Assembly (NCBI GenBank): GCA_022709695.1 | Contig: JAKLII010000001.1 | Location: forward strand, 88,881 to 152,880 | DNA: 64,000 nucleotides | Direction of reading: 5' to 3' | Origin: Bacteroidota bacterium | GTDB taxonomy: Bacteria; Bacteroidota; Bacteroidia; Bacteroidales; SKPS01 | Part shown: in pieces, positions 35,564 through 43,095 of the stretch | Position numbering within the stretch: position 1 is the first letter of the stretch | Layout: each line of letters opens with the position of its first letter | Notes under the pieces: generated by a model | The model's database searches: none | What the model saw: the letters and a program-made list of their open reading frames with translations, nothing else | What the model was told of the DNA's origin: nothing | Translations under genes and position numbers: made by a program

Positions 35564-36361
35564 TTACGGTTTGCTTTGCTGGAACAACAATTCTTTTTCG
35601 GCTTTGGTGAGTGAATCGTAACCCGAACGGGAAATCTTCTCGAGGATCTCATCGATTTTCTGCTGTCGTTCAGCCCTGATATCGTTGTATTCTTCGTCCC
35701 GCATCGGGCGGTTTCCCTGCTCATTCACCGTCTTGTACCGGGTGAACTTCTGCCTCTGGCGGGGGTGAAAGAGCTGCCTGATACGTCCCAGTGGAAACCC
35801 GCTCATCCTGCGAACGGTGATCCATGCCAGCAACGCTGACGCCAGTGCACCGCCGATGTACACCAGGTGGGTTCCCCCGCCTGCCAGGTCGCGGGTCATC
35901 ACCACAATGATCATCATCAGCAAGGCTATATGGCTGTATCTTACTGACATAAGCAAAAAAACGCGCATCCGCAGACCGGGTTGGGAGACTGCGGTATAAG
36001 CCAGCAGCGCCATCACCGCCGATCCCTGGATGGCGGCAAGGTGCAGTGGTGACAGTGCATTCAGTGATCCGGTAAACATCAGAGGGTAAAGCAGATAGCC
36101 GGTAAGGGCACCTGCCAGGTAGGTGGTGAGCAGGGTTCGGTCTGAATGGTACTGGCGTAGAAAGAGTCCGCCAAAATACAGAATGATTACCATGGTGAGA
36201 CCATAGAAAAAGCTGGTATGCAGGGTGATATACAGGATTACGGCCTGTGCCAGCAGCACCGCCAGTACAGGTTGGGTTTTCAGGAACCGTTTGAAGCGAT
36301 CGCTGAAACCCTGGGGTTGAACCGGTTCCCTTTGCTGTGTGGTATTGGTATAGAAAAGCAT
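35564..36361 (-). CDS. Degenerate rhomboid-family membrane protein with DUF6576-like tail
   Basis: A 265-residue protein with six hydrophobic helices in residues about 30-185. The layout matches the active rhomboid next door. However, the catalytic GASG motif reads IQGSAV (111-116) and the second catalytic segment reads HLVYIGG (165-171), with Tyr in place of the His of HVGG. This suggests a proteolytically inactive pseudo-rhomboid. The cytoplasmic tail IDEILEKISRSGYDSLTKAEKELLF is a conserved Bacteroidota motif. Four bases separate it from the active rhomboid, so a joint function, such as substrate binding, is a fair inference. Confidence 0.78.
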   Translation of the reverse strand: MLFYTNTTQQREPVQPQGFSDRFKRFLKTQPVLAVLLAQAVILYITLHTSFFYGLTMVIILYFGGLFLRQYHSDRTLLTTYLAGALTGYLLYPLMFTGSLNALSPLHLAAIQGSAVMALLAYTAVSQPGLRMRVFLLMSVRYSHIALLMMIIVVMTRDLAGGGTHLVYIGGALASALLAWITVRRMSGFPLGRIRQLFHPRQRQKFTRYKTVNEQGNRPMRDEEYNDIRAERQQKIDEILEKISRSGYDSLTKAEKELLFQQSKP

Positions 36362-36365
36362 CGGT

Positions 36366-37214
36366 TTAAAAGTATTGCGGACGGTTATACCTTCTGTTCC
36401 ATAGTTTGATCAGCAGAAAGCCGAACACCATGCCTCCCACGTGGGCCAGATGAGCCACATTGCTGCCCGATCCGCGGATTCCCTGAAAAAGTTCGATGGC
36501 ACCGTAGATCATCACAAACCATTTGGCTTTGATGGGAATGGCAAAGTACAGGTAGATGAGCGTATTGGGGAACATCATCCCAAAGGCCAGCAGGATGCCG
36601 AACACGGCACCCGAGGCACCGATTACGTTAAAACTGCTGATCATACCCGATTTATACTGCACCAGCAGATCCAATGAATTCTGCACCCAGATCTCAGGGG
36701 TGGCCGACTGAGGCTGCAGTGCCGCAATGGCCGATTTCACCTCTGTAAAGTTGTAAAGTCCTTCCGGGTTGCTTGCAAGCACATCCTGCAGGGTATATAC
36801 ATCAGGATTCAACAGGAAAGCATTGATGTATTCAAACATCTGAGGTAAATCCCAGAGCCATATCACCCCATAATGGAAAACGGCTGCCCCGATTCCGGTC
36901 ACAAAATAGTAAATCAGAAACCGCCTGGCCCCAAAGCGTTCCTCAATCGGCTTTCCAAACATCCACAGCGCAAACATATTGAAGAAGAGGTGCCAGAAAT
37001 CGCCGTGCAGAAACATATAGGTGATTACCTGATAGATCCTGAAATTTTCAGCACCCGGAAACCGCAGTCCGAGATAATCCACAATATCAAGTCCCGGGTA
37101 AGCCCTGCCAATGGCGATCTGTGCCACAAAGAACAGGATATTGATGATGAGAAGATTTTTGATCACCGGTGTCAGAAAGGAGAAACCGGATGGGCGGTAT
37201 TGCTGGTAATTCAT
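36366..37214 (-). CDS. Rhomboid family intramembrane serine protease
   Basis: A 282-residue protein with six or seven membrane helices. The catalytic Ser is in NVIGASGAVFGI (S201) and the catalytic His in NVAHLAHVGGMVFG (H258). The oxyanion-helping stretch HGDFWHLFFNMFALW is at residues about 70-84. There is an insert of about 60 residues (FEYINAFLLNPD ... QPQSATPEIW) between helices, longer than in minimal rhomboids. It cuts single-pass membrane proteins inside the bilayer. It is flanked by mutL upstream and the degenerate rhomboid downstream. A small palindrome lies in the gap to mutL. Confidence 0.95.
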   Translation of the reverse strand: MNYQQYRPSGFSFLTPVIKNLLIINILFFVAQIAIGRAYPGLDIVDYLGLRFPGAENFRIYQVITYMFLHGDFWHLFFNMFALWMFGKPIEERFGARRFLIYYFVTGIGAAVFHYGVIWLWDLPQMFEYINAFLLNPDVYTLQDVLASNPEGLYNFTEVKSAIAALQPQSATPEIWVQNSLDLLVQYKSGMISSFNVIGASGAVFGILLAFGMMFPNTLIYLYFAIPIKAKWFVMIYGAIELFQGIRGSGSNVAHLAHVGGMVFGFLLIKLWNRRYNRPQYF

Positions 37215-37241
37215 AGGTAATTAATTTATTGTCGGTATGGA

Positions 37242-37255
37242 CAACGCATGCGTTG
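37242..37255. repeat. 14-bp perfect palindrome related to the 14415 element
   Basis: CAACGCATGCGTTG is a perfect palindrome, followed by ACCCTG. The element at 14415-14447 contains CAACGCATTGCGTTGACCCT, so the two share the core and the flank on one side. It lies in the 52-base gap between mutL and the rhomboid gene. Confidence 0.65.
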
Positions 37256-37266
37256 ACCCTGCCATA

Positions 37267-39093
37267 TTAACCGGAAAAACGTTGTTGAAGTTCATCGAAG
37301 GGGAGTATAATGTGGGTTTTTTTTCCATTGGAGGTGTAACCCGGCATGGAGGTGCTGAAGAGTTGACTTACCAGGGCTTCCATCTGTTCTTCAGAGAGGG
37401 GTGTGCCGGTTTTGATACATTTCCGGCTGGCCAGTCCACCTGCCAGTTGTGAGGCGGCATCTGATCCGGTATCCTCTTCATTCCATTCACTGATCAGGAA
37501 TCCGATGGTTTCTGCCACCTCTTCCGGTTTCAGGCCACATGGGGTTGCATTGAAGAAGGTTTCCTCGTCTTCAATATACCATTCAAAGCCAAGGCTTTGC
37601 AGCTTCTCTTTGAGTGATGCAAGGGCATGGGCTTCTTCCGGGGTGAGTTGGATACTTATCGGGAAAAGCAGCTTCTGGGGGGCATTCTGCTGCCTGCTGT
37701 ATTCCTCGAGGTATTTTTCGTACAGGATCCTCTGGTGGGCATGTTGCTGATGCACCATCAACATGCCTGATTTAATGGTGGTTATGATCCATGTTTGATG
37801 TAACTGAAAGAATTTTCTGGTACTTTCAGGTTCCTGCTGGGTACCTTCTTCCTGTTGGGCAGGCTCTGAAGGGTGTTCATCCAGGGGTGCCGGGGCATAG
37901 AGTTTTTCCCATCCGCGCTGGTGCAGGAGAGAGGTCTGTCTTCCCTGCTGCATCCCCGGTGTGGTTGTCCTGCCGGCAGCAGGTCCGGGATTGAAGGGGT
38001 TATAGTCCGGATTTGAGGAGATGGTCGGAATCCTGATCTCCCTGTTGGGAGAAATATGGGGTGTAAAAATGGGTTCAGTATCGAAATCAATACTTGGTGT
38101 GAGGTTGTATTTGCCCAGGGCATTCCGGACGGCAGTGTGGAGAATGGCATAAATGGACTGATTCTCAATAAAGTTCACCTCGGTTTTTGTTGGGTGAATA
38201 TTTACGTCAACCTGGGAAGGGTCGATGGTAAAGAACAGGAACCAGCTTGGAAAACTCCCTTCGTGAATCAGTTCCTGGTAGGCTTTCAGCACAGCATGCT
38301 GGAGGTACGAGTGCCTGAAGTACCTTCCGTTCACAAAGAAATACTGTTCTCCCCGGTTTTTTTTGGCAAACTCCGGTTTGCCGATAAATCCGGATATGTT
38401 CACGATATCGGTCTCCTGCCCGACCGGTACCAGCCGGCTATTGTAGTGGTTGCCGAACAGGTTGACAATCCGTTGTTTCAGGTTTGAGGCCGGAAGGTGG
38501 TAAAGCTCCCTTCCGTCGTTGAACATCCTGAAACTGATGGCTTCATTAGCCAGCGCAACCCGTGAAAATTCTTCGACGATATGCTTGAATTCCAGGTTAT
38601 TTCCTTTCAGAAAGTTGCGGCGTGCCGGCACATTGTAGAAGAGGTTTTTCACTGAAAGGGTTGTTCCGTAAGGGTGGGCATCAGGCTCCTGGCTGATGAA
38701 TTTTCCCCCTTCGATCCGCACTACGGTAGCCAGTTCGTCCTCTTCCCGCCGGCTTTTCAGCTCCACCTGGGCCACGGCGGCAACGGAAGCCAGGGCTTCT
38801 CCGCGAAATCCCAGAGTACGGATCCGGAACAGATCATCGGAACGTTCAATTTTGGAGGTGGCATGCCTTTCAAAACAGAGCCGGCAGTCGGCCGGCGACA
38901 TCCCCTTTCCGTTGTCAACCACCATGATCAGCTTTTTGCCTGCTTCGCTGATCCACAGCTCAATCATCGTGGCGTTTGCATCCACCGCATTCTCCAGTAT
39001 CTCTTTCACAGCGGATGCAGGCCGCTGAATCACTTCACCGGCAGCAATCTGGTTGGCTACCAGATCGGGCAATAATTTGATAATACCCTCCAT
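37267..39093 (-). CDS. mutL: DNA mismatch repair protein MutL
   Basis: A 608-residue protein. The GHKL ATPase half is complete: ENAVDANATMIELWI, VDNGKGMSPADC, FERHATSKI and TLGFRGEALASVAAV. A flexible, Gln/Pro-rich linker covers about 370-430. In the C-terminal half the endonuclease motif DQHA-x2-E is replaced by HQQHAHQR near residue 448. The CPHGRP-type motif is replaced by TSNGKKT near residue 588. It may therefore act as a matchmaker without nicking activity; this is inference. The start codon overlaps the stop of the upstream small membrane-protein gene by one base, indicating coupled translation. Confidence 0.96.
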   Translation of the reverse strand: MEGIIKLLPDLVANQIAAGEVIQRPASAVKEILENAVDANATMIELWISEAGKKLIMVVDNGKGMSPADCRLCFERHATSKIERSDDLFRIRTLGFRGEALASVAAVAQVELKSRREEDELATVVRIEGGKFISQEPDAHPYGTTLSVKNLFYNVPARRNFLKGNNLEFKHIVEEFSRVALANEAISFRMFNDGRELYHLPASNLKQRIVNLFGNHYNSRLVPVGQETDIVNISGFIGKPEFAKKNRGEQYFFVNGRYFRHSYLQHAVLKAYQELIHEGSFPSWFLFFTIDPSQVDVNIHPTKTEVNFIENQSIYAILHTAVRNALGKYNLTPSIDFDTEPIFTPHISPNREIRIPTISSNPDYNPFNPGPAAGRTTTPGMQQGRQTSLLHQRGWEKLYAPAPLDEHPSEPAQQEEGTQQEPESTRKFFQLHQTWIITTIKSGMLMVHQQHAHQRILYEKYLEEYSRQQNAPQKLLFPISIQLTPEEAHALASLKEKLQSLGFEWYIEDEETFFNATPCGLKPEEVAETIGFLISEWNEEDTGSDAASQLAGGLASRKCIKTGTPLSEEQMEALVSQLFSTSMPGYTSNGKKTHIILPFDELQQRFSG

Positions 39094-39410
39094 CAGATCG
39101 TCCTAACCAATACCCAGGTTCCGTATAACACCAGAAATGCTACCAGCAGGGCAAGAACCAGGGTGATCACCCTGAGCAGTATTCCGCCTTTTTGCTCTTT
39201 CATCCTCGGAGGTCGTCTGAACTTCAGGTTGTGGCGCAACTCACCAACCGAAATGGGCTGATAGTCACCCCCTTTCTCCCCGGATTCATTTTCAAGTTCA
39301 CGCCTGATTCTGCGCTCCCGCTCCTCTCTGAGCTCCTGAGCAGGATCGTAGTACCTCGGCGTATACTCAAACCGCTTGTGCTTTGGTGATTTAAATACTG
39401 TAATGCGCAT
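39093..39410 (-). CDS. Small conserved membrane protein upstream of mutL
   Basis: A 105-residue protein of unknown function. The N-terminus (MRITVFKSPKHKRFEYTPRYYD) is basic and aromatic, followed by a charged helix rich in E and R. One C-terminal membrane helix covers residues about 80-101 (LLRVITLVLALLVAFLVLYG). It therefore looks like a tail-anchored cytosolic protein. Its TGA overlaps the mutL ATG (TGATG). I recognise the N-terminal pattern as recurring next to mutL in Bacteroidota, but know no role. Confidence 0.8.
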   Translation of the reverse strand: MRITVFKSPKHKRFEYTPRYYDPAQELREERERRIRRELENESGEKGGDYQPISVGELRHNLKFRRPPRMKEQKGGILLRVITLVLALLVAFLVLYGTWVLVRTI

Positions 39411-39452
39411 ACAATTGATGTATTAAACCTTTACTTTATGAAGATAATGTCC

Positions 39453-39902
39453 TCAGATGGTTTCAGAAGGATGACTCAGAAGCCAGTTCTCCCTTTCCAA
39501 AATGTCTTTCAGGGAGATTCCTTTCATCATTTTCACGGTTTCATCCCTTACATCCTTTACATAGGATTTGATGGCACAGCGGCTTTCATCCTTACAGTGT
39601 GCACACTGTTCATAGTAGCGGTATGTTGCACAGGGCAGCAGGGCAATTGCCCCATCGAACAGCCTGATGATTTCGGCCATGTTTACATCAGACGGATCGC
39701 GCCTGAGCATATATCCGCCCCCTTTTCCCTTTTTGCTTGCCAGAATACCCTGCGTCCGGAGTTCCAGCAATATCGTTTCCAGGAATTTTCTTGGAAGTTT
39801 CTCTGCTTCAGCAATGTCCTTGATCAAAACAGGCCCATGGTCATAGGTGCGCGCCAGATGAACCAATGCATAGAGGGCGTATTGTGCTTTCTTTGATAAC
39901 AT
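39453..39902 (-). CDS. Rrf2 family transcriptional regulator with cysteine cluster
   Basis: A 149-residue protein from MLSKKAQYALYALVHLA, the usual Rrf2 opening. An ATG nine codons earlier lies upstream of the promoter box and is rejected. The winged helix includes VLIKDIAEAEKLPRKFLETILLELRTQGILASKKGKGGGYML. Cysteines in LPCATYRYYEQCAHCKDESRC (C-X8-C-X2-C-X5-C) may hold an Fe-S cluster, by analogy with IscR, though the spacing differs. The -7 box lies four bases before the ATG (leaderless). It is divergent from the DUF4831 gene, with a palindrome between. Confidence 0.9.
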   Translation of the reverse strand: MLSKKAQYALYALVHLARTYDHGPVLIKDIAEAEKLPRKFLETILLELRTQGILASKKGKGGGYMLRRDPSDVNMAEIIRLFDGAIALLPCATYRYYEQCAHCKDESRCAIKSYVKDVRDETVKMMKGISLKDILERENWLLSHPSETI

Positions 39903-39906
39903 CAGG

Positions 39907-39914
39907 CAAAGGTA
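39907..39914 (-). promoter_or_regulatory. -7 box placed for a leaderless rrf2 mRNA
   Basis: On the minus strand TACCTTTG is followed by CCTG and then the ATG at 39902. The spacing equals that at mnmE and ribD. Confidence 0.55.
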
Positions 39915-39970
39915 GGGTTTTTTTCTCACCTTATCGCTTGTATCCTATTTGATGATCACTTCCGGGTGTT

Positions 39971-39990
39971 GCATTTCACCTGTGAAATGC
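39971..39990. promoter_or_regulatory. 20-bp palindromic operator candidate
   Basis: Arms GCATTTCAC and GTGAAATGC are perfect reverse complements with a 2-base spacer. It sits 25 bases before the DUF4831 start and 69 bases before the Rrf2 start, a position suiting control of one or both genes, perhaps by the Rrf2 protein itself. Confidence 0.5.
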
Positions 39991-40017
39991 TTTATTTTGC
40001 AGGGTTATTCCCAAATG

Positions 40018-41232
40018 ATGAAAACAAATCGCTTTATTACAGCCGTGGGCTTTCTGATGCTTTTCTCTGGTTTCACTTCGTGTGGATTGCTGAAGAAAAC
40101 ACCAGAGCCTGTTGTGCAGAAACCATTCATTCCTGCGTTCAGGGTTCTGTCCGTTACGGATTCGACCCTTAACCAGGGGGGAGGGGGCATCTGCTATACG
40201 CTCCCCCAATCGAGGCTTGAAACCACCATTACCCTCACCCGGATTGAACAGGTGAAAGGGCCTTATGCTGCCTTCGCAGGAAAGTATCTGGGGATTGATA
40301 ATGTCATCTCTGCCAATTCAGTACAATGGCAGATTGATGATATTTCGGTCGGTTCGGTTCCAGTCCCAGATACGGAGCAAACCTTTTATATTGATCTCCG
40401 GACCGGCGATTCAGCCTCGGTACCACTCTCTATGATGCTGAATTTAAATGGGTTGAATAGCCTTACCGGAAGTAAATCCCTTCCGGTGAGTAGTCAGGTT
40501 GAGAACAACTTCATGAGCCAGGCCAGACCGGCCTATTCGGGCCTTTTCATGCAGTATGCCGATGAAAACTATTATGAGATCGTAGATACCGTTATTGAGA
40601 AAATAACTTCTGATACACAGACCGTTGAAACGAAAGTGTTGCAGAAAAAGATGATGGAGAAGCCCACGGAGCAAAAAGCCAAGGAAGCTGCCGATCTGAT
40701 TCAGAAGCTGAAGGAACAACGGATCAGCCTGCTGACGGGTTATCAGGAAATTCCCTACGATCCTGCCACCATCCGTTATATGGTATCGGAACTGGAGCAG
40801 ATGGAGAATGATTACCTGGAACTGTTCACAGGGGTAACCCTCACTACAAAGGTTAAGAGAACTTTTGTATATATTCCGAATAAACAGGATGACTGCATCC
40901 CGGTGTCGCTTATCAGGTTCAGCCCGGCAGAAGGGTTCATCTCCAACGATATCCAGAAGGGGGAACCTGTCTTCATCCAGGTATGTTCACAGGGTAGGGG
41001 TGTTACGGATCATACGGTTACACCGCAGGCTGCAGATTCTGCCAGGTTTTATGGCTTTGCCTACAGGATTCCCCAATGGTGTGCTGTGAAGATCTATGTG
41101 GGGCAGAAAGCCCAGAAGGAGATGGGTATGCTCATTCCCCAGCTTGGCTCTGTGGCCAGATTGCCATGGTATGTTACCAATTTTGAGCTGGATCCCAGAA
41201 CCGGTGCGGTTATTCAATTCATTCATCCATAA
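40018..41232 (+). CDS. DUF4831 family exported protein, putative lipoprotein
   Basis: A 404-residue protein from MKTNRFITAVGFLMLFSGFTSC. The Cys after FTS is a plausible lipidation site. ATG codons at 40015 and 39949 are also in frame; 39949 would add a non-signal tail containing the operator. The segments GGICYTLPQSRLETTITL, GPYAAFAGKYLGIDN and LFTGVTLTTKVKRTF are features of DUF4831, a Bacteroidales family without known role. It is probably envelope-located. Its TAA shares one base with the Yip1 gene start (TAATG), so the two are translationally coupled. Confidence 0.83.
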   Translation: MKTNRFITAVGFLMLFSGFTSCGLLKKTPEPVVQKPFIPAFRVLSVTDSTLNQGGGGICYTLPQSRLETTITLTRIEQVKGPYAAFAGKYLGIDNVISANSVQWQIDDISVGSVPVPDTEQTFYIDLRTGDSASVPLSMMLNLNGLNSLTGSKSLPVSSQVENNFMSQARPAYSGLFMQYADENYYEIVDTVIEKITSDTQTVETKVLQKKMMEKPTEQKAKEAADLIQKLKEQRISLLTGYQEIPYDPATIRYMVSELEQMENDYLELFTGVTLTTKVKRTFVYIPNKQDDCIPVSLIRFSPAEGFISNDIQKGEPVFIQVCSQGRGVTDHTVTPQAADSARFYGFAYRIPQWCAVKIYVGQKAQKEMGMLIPQLGSVARLPWYVTNFELDPRTGAVIQFIHP

Positions 41233-41879
41233 TGAACCCTATGAAATCATCCATTTCCCAGTGGTTACATGATGCAACAGCATTTCTGAAGAAGATGGTG
41301 CTGAGGCCGGGAGAATTCTGGAATGAGGTAGCTGATCATCCGGGCGATGATACCATGCACCTCACTTTCAGGTATTTGATGCCACTTGCTGCCGTTCCTG
41401 CCGTGGCACACCTCATTGGCTGGGGTATCGTCGGAAGAACCTACCGTACCTGGGGTATGGTAACCACCGTACGTGACTGGAGCAAGGCGTTCTCGAACGG
41501 TTTTTCCACCTTTCTGGCTGCCGTGATCACAGTTTGGGTGACCGCTTTTCTGGCCGACCGTTTGGCAGGATCGTTCAGGTCTGAAAGGAATTTCATCCAG
41601 AGTTTCCGGCTGATCGTGTATGCAATGACCCCGGTGCTGCTTGGAGGTATTTTCAACCTGATCCCTTCCATCGCGATGATTGGCTCTGTCGTTGCCCTCT
41701 TCTCCGTGGTTTTGCTGTACACGGGCATCCCGCTGATGAAACGTACCCATGAAGAGAGCCGTACCAGTTACCTGTTGGTGGTCCTTGTGCTTTTACTCGT
41801 CTGCTACAACGTGTCGCACCTGGTTCTGAAGGGATTGTTTGATCTGATTTTCAGCGTTCACTCTGTAGCTTCGGTATAG
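41232..41879 (+). CDS. Yip1 family membrane protein
   Basis: A 215-residue protein. The N-terminus (WLHDATAFLKKMVLRPGEFWNEVADHPGDD) is the pre-membrane segment typical of Yip1-domain proteins. Five hydrophobic helices follow (LMPLAAVPAVAHLIGWG, FSTFLAAVITVWVTAFL, LIVYAMTPVLLGGIFNLI, VVALFSVVLLYTGIPLM, YLLVVLVLLLVCYNV). Function in bacteria is not established. It is coupled to the DUF4831 gene. The last 22 bases overlap the 3' end of the convergent capA-like gene. Confidence 0.85.
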   Translation: MNPMKSSISQWLHDATAFLKKMVLRPGEFWNEVADHPGDDTMHLTFRYLMPLAAVPAVAHLIGWGIVGRTYRTWGMVTTVRDWSKAFSNGFSTFLAAVITVWVTAFLADRLAGSFRSERNFIQSFRLIVYAMTPVLLGGIFNLIPSIAMIGSVVALFSVVLLYTGIPLMKRTHEESRTSYLLVVLVLLLVCYNVSHLVLKGLFDLIFSVHSVASV

Positions 41880-43069
41880 AATCTCAACTCCCGCAGTTTG
41901 CTCTCTTTTCCGATCCGGTTACGGGTATCATTGCTGAAGAATTCGAAAGCTGCTTTTTCAGTGGCATTCAAGGTGTCATTCCCCAGGAGTGAAGCAGGCA
42001 ATTCGCATGGTATAATGCTGAAATTTAAGGGCTTATCGGCTCTGCGGACCCAAAATGGGTAATAGTGGATATCGTGTACAGCTTTGGTTTTGGACAGGAG
42101 GTTTTTCTCCAGTGTCATTCCGGTGAACATGGCTCCGTCGCGGTACCGGTCGCGCTGGTTGGAGAAAAAGTTGCCCAGTGACCATATGACCAGCGTCTCC
42201 TTTTCCTGTCCTTTGGTGCCGGTCTTTATCCATCCAACCGGCTGAAGCACATGCGGATGATGCCCGATGATCACATCCACTCCGTTTTCAGCCAGGAACT
42301 TCGCTGTTTCGGTTTGATAAGCCCCCGGCAGGAGTTTGTACTCGTCGCCCCAGTGAATGACCATAATAATAAAATCTGGGTTATACTTCAGGGCAGATGC
42401 CAGATCGGCAAGTATTTCAGCGCGGTTGACGTAATTGACCTTCACCGGGGGTTTGGAAGAGATGCCGTTGGTACTGAAGGTGGCGTTCAGTATGGCCAGC
42501 CTGATGCCGTTTTTCTCAATGATTACAGGATATCTTGAAGCCCGGTCGCTGCTGTCGGAAAAGATGCCGGTATGGGGAATTTTCATGCTGTCGAGGGCAT
42601 GGATCGTTCTGAGGATGCCTCGGTTGTAGCGGTCCACTGCATGGTTGTTGGCAAGGAAGAAGTAGTTGAAGCCTGCCTGAAACAGATCGGCGGCATAGGC
42701 ATCCGGTGCTGAAAACTGGGGATACCCTTTGTAGGGTTCCCCCCCAAGCGGGGTTTCCAGGTTGATGAACCGCAGATCGTATCCTTTCAGGACAGGAGAG
42801 ATCCATTTGAAAACATCAGCGTATGCATAGCTGTTTTGTGCGCTGTCCCATGCAGCCTGGGTTTGCGGCAGATGGGCCATGGCATCACCGGCTGCCAGGA
42901 GTCTCAGGGTGATAACCGAATCGGCAGGCAGGGTGTCGTAAAGTACCGATGCATGTTTTATATATTCAGGAGGCCTGATCGCCTGAATAAAAAACAGCGA
43001 AACGATTACGGTCGCAAACCAAAGACCATACAGGGGTCTTCTGCTTTGTGCAAAAACTTTTGGAATCAT
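41858..43069 (-). CDS. CapA family metallophosphatase-like protein
   Basis: A 403-residue protein. One N-terminal hydrophobic segment (LYGLWFATVIVSLFFIQAI) suggests an anchor facing the periplasm. The CapA/PgsA fold is marked by LLAAGDAMAHLPQ, LRFINLETPLGG, YFFLANNHAVDRYNRGI, MVIHWGDEY and IIGHHPHVLQPV, the metal-ligand His and Asp residues of the calcineurin-like family. Homologues take part in poly-gamma-glutamate synthesis, but no other pgs genes are here, so the substrate is open. It comes last in the minus-strand run from ribD and overlaps the Yip1 gene tail-to-tail. Confidence 0.9.
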   Translation of the reverse strand: MIPKVFAQSRRPLYGLWFATVIVSLFFIQAIRPPEYIKHASVLYDTLPADSVITLRLLAAGDAMAHLPQTQAAWDSAQNSYAYADVFKWISPVLKGYDLRFINLETPLGGEPYKGYPQFSAPDAYAADLFQAGFNYFFLANNHAVDRYNRGILRTIHALDSMKIPHTGIFSDSSDRASRYPVIIEKNGIRLAILNATFSTNGISSKPPVKVNYVNRAEILADLASALKYNPDFIIMVIHWGDEYKLLPGAYQTETAKFLAENGVDVIIGHHPHVLQPVGWIKTGTKGQEKETLVIWSLGNFFSNQRDRYRDGAMFTGMTLEKNLLSKTKAVHDIHYYPFWVRRADKPLNFSIIPCELPASLLGNDTLNATEKAAFEFFSNDTRNRIGKESKLRELRFYTEATE

Positions 43070-43095
43070 GGATAATTATAGGGTAATCTGCAGCT

